Assembly (NCBI GenBank): GCA_016201405.1
Contig: JACQCZ010000015.1
Coordinates: 248,001-312,000, forward strand
Reading direction: 5' to 3'
Origin: Candidatus Acetothermia bacterium
GTDB lineage: Bacteria > Bipolaricaulota > Bipolaricaulia > RBG-16-55-9
DNA length: 64,000 nt
Shown here: one piece after another, positions 33,584-42,542 of the stretch
Numbering within the stretch: position 1 is the stretch's first letter
Layout of the letters: each line of letters begins with the position of its first letter
Made by a program: the position numbers and the translations under genes
The notes under the pieces: generated by a model
Told to the model about the DNA's origin: nothing
The model's input: only the letters and a program-made list of their open reading frames with translations
The model's database searches: none

Positions 33584-34426
33584 ATGAGGAGATTGAATGT
33601 GAAGATTTTATTTGTGATAGTCCTGGCCTTTTTGGGACTCATGACTCTCACCAGTTGTTTCCCTGCGGTTGAGGCATCGGAGATGCGCGATTCGACTTTC
33701 CCACTTACAGGACGTTTATCTCTTATCGTCGATGGCACCAATGGCAATGTCACGGTCCATGGGCAAGAGGGTTTAAAGGAAGTGCGCGTAACCGCCACAT
33801 TGCATTCATGGGGAATGTCACAATCTGAGGCTGATAAGAACCTCAAGGCGATAAACCTGGAGATGACCCAGAATAGCAACGAAGTCCATCTGCGACATAT
33901 CCCGCGGACTCAAGTTGGATTTGGCATCTTCAAGAGCGATCAAGTCTCATTCGAAGTCTGGATTCCTTCCACTGCTGATCTCAGCTTGACGACTGAAAAC
34001 GGGAATATTGTCGCTGAGATTGTCAATGGAAATACTTTGGTTGCCGGGACCGAGAATGGCAACATCACGCTCAGCTCGGTGAATGGCGCACTTAAGCTCA
34101 CGACTGAAAATGGAAATATTCGAGTAGAGAGAGCCACGGCCTCACTCACCGCCGCAACAGAGAATGGGAATATCAGATTTTCCGGTCACCTGACCGGGAC
34201 TCAGCACAGTGCGCGCACGGAAAATGGCAATATAGACTTTATGATCCCAGCAGACTCATCTCTCCACATTGATGCCCGCGTGAACAATGGCTCAATTCAT
34301 TCCAACCTCCCTGTCAATGGGGAGATGAAGAATAGACATTGGGACGTTACGCTCAATGACTCTCAAGCTATTCTGACCGCAACGACAGACAACGGGGCGA
34401 TCTCATTCGAAGAGCTTTCCAATTAG
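33584..34426 (+). CDS. DUF4097-type beta-repeat lipoprotein
   Basis: The 280-residue protein has a lipoprotein signal ending LTLTSC, with the lipidated Cys at residue 25. The mature part is a right-handed beta-repeat: TTENGNI, GTENGNI, TTENGNI, ATENGNI, RTENGNI and finally VNNGSI and TDNGAI recur about every 20 residues, as in DUF4097 (putative adhesin) proteins. It opens with the typical DGTNGNVTVHGQEG. Function is unknown. I chose ATG 33584, preceded by GGAAGGGG; the frame extends to 33503 but that would run through the control region. It is divergent from the ArsR gene. Confidence 0.88.
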   Translation: MRRLNVKILFVIVLAFLGLMTLTSCFPAVEASEMRDSTFPLTGRLSLIVDGTNGNVTVHGQEGLKEVRVTATLHSWGMSQSEADKNLKAINLEMTQNSNEVHLRHIPRTQVGFGIFKSDQVSFEVWIPSTADLSLTTENGNIVAEIVNGNTLVAGTENGNITLSSVNGALKLTTENGNIRVERATASLTAATENGNIRFSGHLTGTQHSARTENGNIDFMIPADSSLHIDARVNNGSIHSNLPVNGEMKNRHWDVTLNDSQAILTATTDNGAISFEELSN

Positions 34427-34458
34427 AATCACTAAGCCTCTTCTTTGATGTGATTGTG

Positions 34459-34794
34459 TTAGAGGCGCTCGATCAGCGGGCAGCTCTCCTGCTTCTTACT
34501 CTGCCAGGCCTTGAACTCTTCCGCTGCATTCTGCAACGCGATAGAGACAATGTCTGACTTCTTGATCTTGCGATGCGTCACTCGTCTCAGATCATGCCAA
34601 AGACTCTCCAACTCATCCAAGACTTCGATGGGTAGATAAAAAGTGGCCTTCTCTTTCGGGGCAATTTCAGCATCTTCCTTTCGAGGTCGGATTTGCTTAA
34701 CTACCTCTGAGACATTTCTTACAGAAGCTGACGGCTCCTCTCCCAAAAAGATGTCAGCTCCCTTACCGCGCAGCGATGGTCTCTTTGCTTTCAT
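34459..34794 (-). CDS. Ribbon-helix-helix protein paired with ParA
   Basis: The 111-residue protein has a disordered basic start ([18 protein letters not shown]) and a C-terminal ribbon-helix-helix: [21 protein letters not shown] and [19 protein letters not shown]. It overlaps the ParA gene by 32 bp and has a perfect AAGGAGGT ribosome-binding site. Such RHH proteins act as the DNA-binding partner of ParA-like ATPases (ParG/CopG type), in place of ParB. The partner site and cargo are unknown. Confidence 0.82.
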   Translation of the reverse strand: MKAKRPSLRGKGADIFLGEEPSASVRNVSEVVKQIRPRKEDAEIAPKEKATFYLPIEVLDELESLWHDLRRVTHRKIKKSDIVSIALQNAAEEFKAWQSKKQESCPLIERL

Positions 34795-35548
34795 GTAAGA
34801 CCTCCTTGGCTAAAGCTCGATAGGCACTGGCTGCTTCTGACTTGCTGTCATAAATCAGGATGGGTTTTCCAGCCAGCGTCGAATCCGCAAAGCGAATGGT
34901 GCGCTTGATCAAGATCTCATAGACTTCGCTGCCCAATACACGCTGAAGCTCATCTGCCACCTCCGCAGAATGAAGCGTGCGTGCGTTGTGCATCGTTCGT
35001 AAGATTCGCACCTGAAGCTGAGAATTCCCCTTCCTCTTCACTTTGGCGATGATCTCCCTCAATTGTTTTAAACCGCGGAGAGCCAAATACTCCGACTGAA
35101 CAGGCACGATCACTTTGTCAGCACAGATCAGGGCATTGGTGGTAAGAACTCCCAGACTCGGCGGGCAGTCTATCAAGATGTAATCGTATTGATCAAGCAG
35201 AGGAATAATGGCATCTTTGAGAGTGCGATCCCAGGCAATCTCTCCGATCAGCTCCGCCTCTGCGCCAGCAAGATCGAGGTTTGCAGGGACCAGATCGACT
35301 CCATTTATCCCGGACTCCACAATAAGCTCTCTGATCGAGACCTCGTCGGGCTGGATCATCGCGTTGTAGATCGTCTTTTCAAAACCTTCGGGCTCATTAC
35401 CCAAGCTGATAGTCAGCCCAGCCTGCGGATCAAAATCGATGAGCAAGACTCGCTTCTTCTTCTCGGCAAGGGCTGCTCCTAAGCAGGCGCAAGTGGTTGA
35501 CTTGCCAACGCCTCCCTTCTGATTGGCAATGGCGATCACTTCGGTCAT
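34763..35548 (-). CDS. ParA-family ATPase
   Basis: The 261-residue protein is a Walker-type ParA/Soj ATPase: deviant Walker [16 protein letters not shown] (residues 9-23), [16 protein letters not shown] for Walker A prime, and [17 protein letters not shown] for Walker B. I chose ATG 35548 ([13 protein letters not shown]) with GGAG just upstream. There is no parB in the window; the RHH gene overlapping its end is the likely partner. It could position DNA, a protein cluster or a plasmid-derived locus. Confidence 0.92.
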   Translation of the reverse strand: MTEVIAIANQKGGVGKSTTCACLGAALAEKKKRVLLIDFDPQAGLTISLGNEPEGFEKTIYNAMIQPDEVSIRELIVESGINGVDLVPANLDLAGAEAELIGEIAWDRTLKDAIIPLLDQYDYILIDCPPSLGVLTTNALICADKVIVPVQSEYLALRGLKQLREIIAKVKRKGNSQLQVRILRTMHNARTLHSAEVADELQRVLGSEVYEILIKRTIRFADSTLAGKPILIYDSKSEAASAYRALAKEVLHESKETIAAR

Positions 35549-35692
35549 CTCTCTCCTCTCGCAGCTATGTTGATTCAATATTATGGTATTCGGGTGTAAC
35601 GGTCTTCCAGAATAATGTTAAACCAGAATTTCGCATTTTGAAAGGGGTCCACAGTTTGGCGGGACGATACATGAATCTCTATAGAAAGAATC

Positions 35693-36451
35693 TCAGCTTC
35701 TCTTGCCGACGACCCGATCCAGATAGGCGCGGATGGCTTGGCGCGCTTCCGGAGATGCCCAGATTTGCGCCGCCTTGGCATCATGCTCGCGGTGATCCCG
35801 CTCATAGCGTTCTAGCGCAGGCTTACGAAGCTGCTGCTTCATGATTGAGAAGGTCTCGGGCGAGTCTCCGAACTGCTCAGCCAGCTCTACAGCGCGATTT
35901 ATGAGCTTATCGTGTGGAACGATCTCATCGATAAGCCCTTTTAAAAGGGCATCTGCAGCGCCATATGTCTTGCCGCGATAGACAAGCTCTTGCATGATCT
36001 GGTTGGGAACGGCATAGCGCACAATCTCCAAAGCAGAGGTTGGGAACGGAACACCAACGACTCGCTCGGGAACACCGATGGTGCCAGGGCCATCGCCCAT
36101 AAGTCGATAATCAGAGGCGCAGACGAGAATGCAGCCTCCAGCAATAGCATGCCCATTGATCGCGGCGATCAGCGGTTTCGGAAAGTTGAAAATTCTCAGC
36201 AAGCCTGTGTCCAGTGATTCCAAAAAGAGATGTGCGTATTTAGGACCTTCTTCTAGTAATCGAAAGAGATCGACACCTGCCGAGAAGATCTTGCCAGTCC
36301 CAGTCAGAACCACGCCCTTGGCATCTGACTTTTCAATCTCCTGCAGTCTCTGATTCATGTCTCTAAAGAACTCAATATCCATGGCATTGGCCTTGCCATG
36401 CTCCATTCGAACAATTGCGATTGAGCCCTGCCGCTCTAGATGAATCAACAT
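35693..36451 (-). CDS. Enoyl-CoA hydratase/isomerase family protein
   Basis: The 252-residue protein has the crotonase fold: GVVLTGTGKIFSAGVDL, with the first oxyanion-hole amide in FSAGVD, and PLIAAINGHAIAGGC for the second. The catalytic Glu pair of true hydratases is not fully conserved (residues read GVPERVVGVPF), so a hydratase, isomerase or thioesterase role is possible. It is the last gene of a four-gene minus-strand cluster that starts with the methyltransferase at 37.9 kb. AGGGAGG precedes the ATG. Confidence 0.88.
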   Translation of the reverse strand: MLIHLERQGSIAIVRMEHGKANAMDIEFFRDMNQRLQEIEKSDAKGVVLTGTGKIFSAGVDLFRLLEEGPKYAHLFLESLDTGLLRIFNFPKPLIAAINGHAIAGGCILVCASDYRLMGDGPGTIGVPERVVGVPFPTSALEIVRYAVPNQIMQELVYRGKTYGAADALLKGLIDEIVPHDKLINRAVELAEQFGDSPETFSIMKQQLRKPALERYERDHREHDAKAAQIWASPEARQAIRAYLDRVVGKRS

Positions 36452-36457
36452 GCCTCC

Positions 36458-36901
36458 CTACTTGCTCTTTTGGATCGGCTGAATTGTAAAACCGACAATC
36501 TGCTCCTTGATATCGAGCGTGATTTGCACCTGCACCTGGCCATCATATTTGCTAAAGAGCGCAACGCGGTCATATCGAAATTGGTCGCTCAGAGGGGTCA
36601 ATCCTTCATCAACAACTTGAGTCTCTTCGCCAAGCTGAGTCAATATTCTATCTCGGAACTTCTTCAATTCATCTTTAGGTAGCAGCAATTTCATCGAGTC
36701 TGAGAATTTCTCTGAAAGCGCATCCAGATTCCCTTTGTAGAACCACTCTGTATATTGATGCACTTGATCCATCAACGCGATCAAGGTTCTTGTCGTCTCT
36801 TCCCTCTTCTGAGCCTCATCAAGAGCATGACGATGCTGTATCTCTTGCACCACTACAACGGCCACAAGCAGCGCGATTAGCCCTATTAGTACTTTGGTCA
36901 C
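36458..36901 (-). CDS. DUF3887-like anchored protein
   Basis: The 147-residue protein has an N-terminal hydrophobic anchor (VLIGLIALLVAVVVV), a helix, and an alpha/beta domain with WFYKGNLDALSEKFSDSMK and VQVQITLDIKEQIVGFTI, which resembles DUF3887. That domain often accompanies peptidases or hydrolases on the outside of the cell. I chose GTG 36901 because it forms a GTGA overlap with the stop of the upstream gene. Function unknown. Confidence 0.75.
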   Translation of the reverse strand: MTKVLIGLIALLVAVVVVQEIQHRHALDEAQKREETTRTLIALMDQVHQYTEWFYKGNLDALSEKFSDSMKLLLPKDELKKFRDRILTQLGEETQVVDEGLTPLSDQFRYDRVALFSKYDGQVQVQITLDIKEQIVGFTIQPIQKSK

Positions 36902-37140
36902 GGAGCAATCACTTCCAGCAAGAGCAGCTCCCGCACACTCAGCGACTCCTCGTTCAGGATCTTCTGATATAGAGCCCTGAAATGATGAAGCGCCCAATAG
37001 CGCTGCTGGTGCATGTATTTACATGGGCGCTTAGGGCTAAACATTTTGCAGACCTCGCAAAAATGATAAGTCTTGTAATGTTCTGCCTGCCGGATCTTGT
37101 ATTCCAGATGCTTGAGTGCATCTCTCATCAGAAGTTGCAT
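36898..37140 (-). CDS. Small His/Cys-rich protein (80 aa)
   Basis: The 80-residue product contains FCEVCKMFSPKRPCKYMHQQ, in which C28, C31, C40 and H44 could bind one zinc. The rest is helical and basic then acidic. I do not recognise the family. It sits 2 bp after the methyltransferase stop and is coupled by GTGA to the DUF3887-like gene, so it is almost certainly a real gene. A role as a small metal-binding partner is an inference. Confidence 0.7.
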   Translation of the reverse strand: MQLLMRDALKHLEYKIRQAEHYKTYHFCEVCKMFSPKRPCKYMHQQRYWALHHFRALYQKILNEESLSVRELLLLEVIAP

Positions 37141-37142
37141 AG

Positions 37143-37958
37143 CTAGCTTCTATTCAGTCTCATTCGCGCTACCAGCACAGCGGGAATCTCTTTGTAGTTG
37201 GCCCAGCCGAGCGGACTTTTGGCCTGGAAGCTCTCGCCAAATTCAGGCTCGAGCAACCCGTCGATCACAAATCCCTGCCGGAAACAAGATTCAAATAAGA
37301 GCCAGAGGGGGCGATGAAAATAATACTGATTGGCAGGCTGCCCCTGAATGCCAATGCCTTTTTTTGTCTCTGGATGGATGTAACGCGAGACTGTTATGGC
37401 ATAGCGGGTGACCTCCCCAAGGTCATCATCAAATTCCTGTTCAACAAGCTGCGTAATTCCAGTGGAGTTGAAGCAGGGGTGCATCACCGAGAAGACGAAG
37501 CGCCCACCCGGTCTGAGCAGCTTGCTAAGAGCCGACATGAGCGGGTCAATCGTGCTCATATCCATCATGGCCATCGTGCAGACGGCAGCATCAAATTTTC
37601 CAGCACCCAATGATAGAAGCTTCTTTTCATCTGTAGCATCGATGATGTGATACTCGATGCGATCTCTATTTTCTGTAGTGCGCGTTCTGGCAAGCTCGAT
37701 AAATTTTTGGCTAAAGTCACTCGCTGCGACATGGGCACCAAGAGCAGCCATTCGCCTTGAAAAGGCCCCATTGCCACAGGCGATATCAAGCACACGCTCA
37801 CCAGACTTGATCTCCAGAAGTTTCTCCGTGGCAGGCCCGATCAGGACTTTCTGAAAGCTTCCTCCCTCTCCCATAAACTCATCCCAGAATGGGGCGATCT
37901 CATCCCAAATCTGCTGTGTCTCGTTGTGAATCTCTTGCTCTGTTTTATTTTGCTTCAT
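37143..37958 (-). CDS. Class I SAM-dependent methyltransferase
   Basis: The 271-residue protein has SAM motif I RVLDIACGNGAFSRRMAALG, an acidic end to strand 2 (VAASDFSQKFIELARTR), and VCTMAMMDMSTIDPLMSAL, RPGGRFVFSVMHPCFNSTG. It belongs to the UbiE/BioC-like group; the PCFNSTG and WLLFESCFRQGF text is typical of uncharacterized members. AGGAG precedes the ATG. It heads a four-gene cluster and diverges from the ATP-grasp gene. Confidence 0.88.
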   Translation of the reverse strand: MKQNKTEQEIHNETQQIWDEIAPFWDEFMGEGGSFQKVLIGPATEKLLEIKSGERVLDIACGNGAFSRRMAALGAHVAASDFSQKFIELARTRTTENRDRIEYHIIDATDEKKLLSLGAGKFDAAVCTMAMMDMSTIDPLMSALSKLLRPGGRFVFSVMHPCFNSTGITQLVEQEFDDDLGEVTRYAITVSRYIHPETKKGIGIQGQPANQYYFHRPLWLLFESCFRQGFVIDGLLEPEFGESFQAKSPLGWANYKEIPAVLVARMRLNRS

Positions 37959-38018
37959 TCCACTTACTCCTGTCTGGAGAATCTCGCTGAAACTCCATCA
38001 CCTTGCTAAAGTGAACTC

Positions 38019-38918
38019 ATGCGAAGGATTGAGCTCGCGACATCCAGCAGCTTTCCAGAATTGACCCCGAGCGATCATTCTTTGGTCTACCCACTGGCCA
38101 AGCGAGGCTTTGAGGCACATGCTGCTCCCTGGGATGATGAGAAGGTCGATTGGGGCGCATTCAATGGGGTCATTTTACGCTCTTGCTGGAATTATCACAA
38201 AAAACCAGGTGAGTTCAGAGCCTGGATTGCTGAGCTTCAGGCTAGAAAAATTCCAGTCTGGAATCGGCCGCCCGCTCTTCTATGGAACATGGACAAAATC
38301 TATCTCAAAGAGCTGGAAGCTCGCGGAGTCAGAATCATCCCGACCTTTTGGATTTCCAGAGAAGATTTGTCTAACAGCCTTGATCAAATATTGGATGATC
38401 AAAACTGGGATCGAGCCGTGATCAAGCCACGCATCGGAGCCTCTGCCGATAGCGTCTGGACCACAACACGGAGTGATGCACAACTTGATCAGCCTCGCTT
38501 CCAGAAGGAGCTCCAGCATAACGACTTGATGATTCAGCCCTTTCTCAGCGAGATTCATCAGGGCGAGTGGTCCTTCATCTTTGTGGATGGAGAGTATAGC
38601 CATGCCATCCTGAAGCGCCCTGCCGATGGCCATTACTTCGTTCAGACCAACCATGGTGGCTCCTGGAAACTGCGTGAGTCTGCTGATTTTCTAGTCCATG
38701 AAGCAGATTCTATTGTTAAAACAGCAAGTCAGTGTCTCAATCTGAACGAGCCATTTTTGTACGCTCGCGTCGATGGCATTGAAGTGAAGGGAAAATTCGT
38801 GCTCATGGAGCTGGAGCTCATCGAACCCGAGTTATTCTTATCCGAATTACCCCAAGCGACTGAGCGAATGGCCAAAGCAATTAAGCTGAGGCTGGAGCTG
38901 GCTTCAATGAATCCGTGA
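38019..38918 (+). CDS. ATP-grasp enzyme, cycloserine-ligase-like
   Basis: The 299-residue protein has an ATP-grasp fold similar to the DcsG/RimK-like group: WDDEKVDWGAFNGVILRSCW near residue 38, NMDKIYLKELEARGVRIIPT, a lysine in AVIKPRIGASADSVW, FLSEIHQGEWSFIFVDGEYS and LYARVDGIEVKGKFVLMELE, whose acidic residues bind magnesium. Relatives join a carboxylate to an amine or to another small acid. The product here is unknown; no peptide-precursor gene was seen next to it. A TAAAGT box 6 nt before the ATG suggests a leaderless mRNA. Confidence 0.86.
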   Translation: MRRIELATSSSFPELTPSDHSLVYPLAKRGFEAHAAPWDDEKVDWGAFNGVILRSCWNYHKKPGEFRAWIAELQARKIPVWNRPPALLWNMDKIYLKELEARGVRIIPTFWISREDLSNSLDQILDDQNWDRAVIKPRIGASADSVWTTTRSDAQLDQPRFQKELQHNDLMIQPFLSEIHQGEWSFIFVDGEYSHAILKRPADGHYFVQTNHGGSWKLRESADFLVHEADSIVKTASQCLNLNEPFLYARVDGIEVKGKFVLMELELIEPELFLSELPQATERMAKAIKLRLELASMNP

Positions 38919-39106
38919 GATTTTGAGACAGGCAGCAAGGGTATTGAAAAACAGTGAGATTCTTCTGTGAGATAGACCTGAGACTGTGTATTGCAGGTGA
39001 GACAGGATCTCAGCTTAATCTCATAGACTTGTCTCATAGAAAAGCCTTATAGATTCAGTACAATCTCAAATCTCACCCTGATCCATTCCCAAGCTCCGCT
39101 CTCTCA
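38916..39106. repeat. TGAGA forward/reverse array 2
   Basis: Forward TGAGA(T/C) begins at 38916, 38924, 38955, 38968, 38979 and 38998. The reverse complement ATCTCA or GTCTCA then begins at 39007, 39018, 39031, 39063 and 39070, with one more TCTCA at 39102. As in array 1, all forward copies precede all reverse ones. The outer ends (38915-38927 and 39064-39076) are inverted repeats with one mismatch. It lies between the convergent ATP-grasp and map genes and fills the gap. Confidence 0.8.
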
Positions 39107-39155
39107 CCATTCTTCTATGGAATGCTCCATGTGTGAGGGTTATGGAACAGTAGCC

Positions 39156-39902
39156 TCAAGCTTGAGTCAGCACCAGCGCGCCGCGCTTCGTAGCCACCAC
39201 AGTATGCTCGTACTGCACAACGAGACTTCCATCTTCGGTGCGCATCGTCCAGCCATCACGATCTTCCACGGCAAACCGCGCTCCTGTCGTCAGCATAGGC
39301 TCAATGGTGAAGACGAGGCCTTCCGTCATCCGCCTCTGGTCCTGCACATCGTAGAAATTGGCTACCTCTTCCGGCTCTTCGTGAAGCCCTCGCCCCACGC
39401 CGTGGCCAAAGAGATTGCGAATCACCTCAAAGCCACTCGCATGCGCCTCTTCTTCAATGACGCGGCCAATGCGGTTGAACTTAGCGTCAGTCCTCACCAC
39501 TGCGACTGCCTTTCGCAATGCCCGGCGAGCCGTCGCGCAGAGCCTCCTCTGAAGATCCGAGACGGGCGACACGGGGAACGTCGCACCCGTGTCGGCAAAG
39601 AGGCCGTTCAGCTCCGCTGAGACGTCTAGATTGACCAAATCGCCAGGCTGGATGGCACGATCTCCTGGGATTCCGTGCGCCACTTCATCATTGATGCTTA
39701 TGCATGTCGCGCCTGGAAAATTGTAGGTGAGCTTGGGTGCTGATTTAGCTTTGTGCTTTTCCAGAAATCTTTGGCCAATCTCATCAAGCTCGCGGGTAGT
39801 CATTCCAGCTTTGAGATGCTTTCGCATCTCTTCGAGTGCCAACGCGACAATGCGTCCCACTCGCTTCAGTCCATGCAGTTCCTCTTCGGTCTGGATGGAC
39901 AT
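39156..39902 (-). CDS. map: Methionine aminopeptidase, type I
   Basis: The 248-residue enzyme removes the initiator Met from nascent proteins. The five metal ligands are visible: the two Asp in VNLDVSAELNGLFADTG, His in FGHGVGRGLHEEP, Glu in FTIEPML and Glu in VVQYEHTVV. The cap residue His is in DEVAHGIPGD. Type I lacks the helical insert of type II, as here. Its ATG overlaps the mutS stop (ATGA), so it is translated with mutS. It converges on the ATP-grasp gene. Confidence 0.96.
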   Translation of the reverse strand: MSIQTEEELHGLKRVGRIVALALEEMRKHLKAGMTTRELDEIGQRFLEKHKAKSAPKLTYNFPGATCISINDEVAHGIPGDRAIQPGDLVNLDVSAELNGLFADTGATFPVSPVSDLQRRLCATARRALRKAVAVVRTDAKFNRIGRVIEEEAHASGFEVIRNLFGHGVGRGLHEEPEEVANFYDVQDQRRMTEGLVFTIEPMLTTGARFAVEDRDGWTMRTEDGSLVVQYEHTVVATKRGALVLTQA

Positions 39903-42472
39903 CAGATCTTCTCTTTGAGTTTGCCTAGCAGATTTAAAGCCTCAATCGGCGTCAGCTTGTTGACGTCAATCTTCTTGAGCTCTTCTATCACAGGGTGCGG
40001 CTCAGCCTGAAAGAGAGCCTGCTGTTTGACAAATTTTGGCCCCACGGGTTTTTTGCCTTCTATCGCTTCTAGCGGGTTCCCCAATAAGATCTTTTCGAGA
40101 ATCTCACCTGCTTCATCGGTCACTTCTTTAGGAAGGCCTGCCAACCGGGCGACGTGAACACCATAGCTGCCCTCCGCTTCACCACGCTCGACGCGGTGCA
40201 AAAAGATCACATCGTCGCCATACTCTTTCACAACCACATGCATATTGATCACGCCCGGCAGCTTCTTATCAAGCAATGTCAGCTCATGATAGTGCGTGGC
40301 AAAGAGAGTCTTGACTTTTGTATTCCGCACGAGATAATCGGCCACCGCCCAGGCGATTGAGACGCCATCAAAGGTGCTTGTCCCGCGCCCCATCTCATCC
40401 AGAATAACTAAGCTCTTTTCCGTTGCATTGTGAAGAATATTGGCCGTCTCAATCATCTCCACCATAAACGTGGAATAGCCAAAGGCGAGCATGTCGCTCG
40501 CGCCCACTCTAGTGAAAATTTTGTCCACAACCGGGAGCTTGGCGCTCTTTGCTGGCACGAACGAGCCCATCTGAGCCATCAAGCAGATGAGCGCATTCTG
40601 CCTCAGCCACGTTGACTTTCCAGCCATATTGGGGCCGGTCAGAATGACCAGAATCTCTTCGGGCGAAAGTTTCAGATCATTCGGGACAAATTCCTGATTT
40701 TTCTGAAGAACTTCAACGACCGGATGGCGCCCCTCAAGAATCTCAATCTCGCGCGTTTGAATAAAGCTAGGGCGAGAGTAATTCTTCGCTTTGGCGATCT
40801 CAGCCAGTGCGGAATAGACATCCAGCTCAGCAATCACGCTAGCCAGCTTCTGAACATCTCGAATGTGCGTGGCAACCTTGTCGCGCAGCCGGCAGAAGAG
40901 CTCATACTCCAGATTTTGAGAGCGCTCTTCGCTGGAGAGAATCTTCTCTTCGTAGCCCTTAAGCTCTGGAGTAATGTAGCGCTCCGCGCTTGTTAACGTC
41001 TGCTTGCGCATGTAATCCTCAGGGACTTTTTTTGTGTGTGATCTCGTCACTTCAATGTAGTAGCCAAAGACCGTGTTATAGCCGACTTTGAGTGAAGAGA
41101 TGCCCGTGCGCTTCTGCTCTCGTCCTTCGACTTCAAGAATCTTCTCTCTGTACATCTGAGAGTCTGCTAGCAGCTGATCAAGCTCTGTGGAATAGCCACT
41201 CTTGAGGATTCCGCCCTCCTTGAGGGTGAAGGGAGCATCATCGCGAATGGCGCGAGTGAGCTCTTCAGAAATCTCGTCCAGTGCCAGCTCTTTTAGAGAT
41301 TCATCCAGCTCTCTCAATCGGGCTGCTTCGCTCTGATCTCGCAAGTAATGGGTCTGAAAGCGCAGACTGGGCAAATGGGCTAGAGATTGTTGAAGTGAAA
41401 GAAGATCACGTGGATTGGCGCGATTAGAGCCGAGTCTTCCGGCCAGCCGCTCTACATCATAGATTTGGGACAAGAGATCACGAAGCTCCTTGCGGGGAAT
41501 CTCTTGGTCATAAAGCAATTCCACTAGATCCAAACGAGCTTCAATCTGCGTCTGGTTTATGAGTGGGCTGAGAATCCAGCTGCGCAAAAGCCTCTCACCC
41601 ATGCCTGTGATTGTCTGGTTCAAAACGGCCAGCAATGTGTTCTCTTCGCCACCTGTGCGCAGCTCTTTGACCAGCTCCAAATTGCGCTGGGTGAAGGGAT
41701 CGAGCCCCATCCGCTCTTGCGTCAAATAGAATGAAGGGAGCTTTAGGTGCTGAAGCCCCTCTTTTTGCGTGTCACGGAGATAACAAAGCAATCCACCCGC
41801 AGCCTGTGCAGCCAAGTTGGATAAGCCAATCCCATCGAGCGAGATGAGCTGAAAGTGCTCCTTTACAAGATCTGGGCGAAAGTGATGCATGTCAAGACGT
41901 GTGATGGCCAGCTTCTTCTCTGGATCAAAGATCAGATCTTGTTCATTCTGATCTTGGGGCAGAACGAGCTCGGAAGGCTGGAGCCGCGCCAATTCATGCC
42001 GCGCTTCTTGCAGGTCTTCAAACTCAGTCGAACGAAATTCTCCCGTTGAGATATCTGCAACGGCAAATCCAATCTTCTCGTTTTGAATGACCAGCGTTGC
42101 AATGTGATTGCTCTTGCCTCGCTCCAGCGCCTCTTCATCCAGCACAGTTCCTGGGGTGACGATGCGCACGACATCGCGCTCGACGACGCCCTTGGCCTCT
42201 TTGGGGTCTTGGATCTGATCGCAGATGGCAACTTTATAGCCACGCTTCAAGAGGCGGTTGATATAGGGCTGAGCCTTCTTCAGCGGCACGCCCGCCATGG
42301 GAGACTGATCACGCTTGGTGAGCACGATACCCAGCTCACGGGCGCAGAGCTCGGCATCTTCATAAAAAGTCTCGTAGAACTCGCCCAACTGAAAGAAGAG
42401 GATGACATCTTTGTGTGCAGCCTTGATCTTAAAATACTGCTGCATCAAAGGGGTCAGGTTTGTCTGTGCCAT
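39902..42472 (-). CDS. mutS: DNA mismatch repair protein MutS
   Basis: The 856-residue protein is a full MutS1. The mismatch-binding domain I has FFQLGEFYETFYEDA (Phe-x-Glu motif), the connector and lever domains follow, and the ATPase has Walker A LTGPNMAGKSTWLRQ, VILDEMGRGTSTFDGVSIAWA for Walker B and signature, and FATHYHELT. The length matches E. coli MutS. No mutL is in the window. It forms a two-gene operon with map. GAGGAG precedes the ATG. Confidence 0.97.
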   Translation of the reverse strand: MAQTNLTPLMQQYFKIKAAHKDVILFFQLGEFYETFYEDAELCARELGIVLTKRDQSPMAGVPLKKAQPYINRLLKRGYKVAICDQIQDPKEAKGVVERDVVRIVTPGTVLDEEALERGKSNHIATLVIQNEKIGFAVADISTGEFRSTEFEDLQEARHELARLQPSELVLPQDQNEQDLIFDPEKKLAITRLDMHHFRPDLVKEHFQLISLDGIGLSNLAAQAAGGLLCYLRDTQKEGLQHLKLPSFYLTQERMGLDPFTQRNLELVKELRTGGEENTLLAVLNQTITGMGERLLRSWILSPLINQTQIEARLDLVELLYDQEIPRKELRDLLSQIYDVERLAGRLGSNRANPRDLLSLQQSLAHLPSLRFQTHYLRDQSEAARLRELDESLKELALDEISEELTRAIRDDAPFTLKEGGILKSGYSTELDQLLADSQMYREKILEVEGREQKRTGISSLKVGYNTVFGYYIEVTRSHTKKVPEDYMRKQTLTSAERYITPELKGYEEKILSSEERSQNLEYELFCRLRDKVATHIRDVQKLASVIAELDVYSALAEIAKAKNYSRPSFIQTREIEILEGRHPVVEVLQKNQEFVPNDLKLSPEEILVILTGPNMAGKSTWLRQNALICLMAQMGSFVPAKSAKLPVVDKIFTRVGASDMLAFGYSTFMVEMIETANILHNATEKSLVILDEMGRGTSTFDGVSIAWAVADYLVRNTKVKTLFATHYHELTLLDKKLPGVINMHVVVKEYGDDVIFLHRVERGEAEGSYGVHVARLAGLPKEVTDEAGEILEKILLGNPLEAIEGKKPVGPKFVKQQALFQAEPHPVIEELKKIDVNKLTPIEALNLLGKLKEKI

Positions 42473-42542
42473 CGCTATTTCCCGCTCCTCATGAGGAATT
42501 ATGCTAGCGCGTAAACAGGCAAGGGCGCAACTACAAAGTCAC

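Noticed and set aside
33367-33879. 170-codon minus-strand frame over the ArsR gene and the lipoprotein
   Set aside because: It crosses the promoter and operator and overlaps two well-supported genes; composition is not protein-like.
17613-39106. TGAGA arrays as CRISPR
   Set aside because: The words are 5-7 bp with irregular spacing and switch orientation midway; no cas genes are present.
39117-39620. 167-codon plus-strand frame opposite map
   Set aside because: Antisense to a certain methionine aminopeptidase gene with no recognisable motif.
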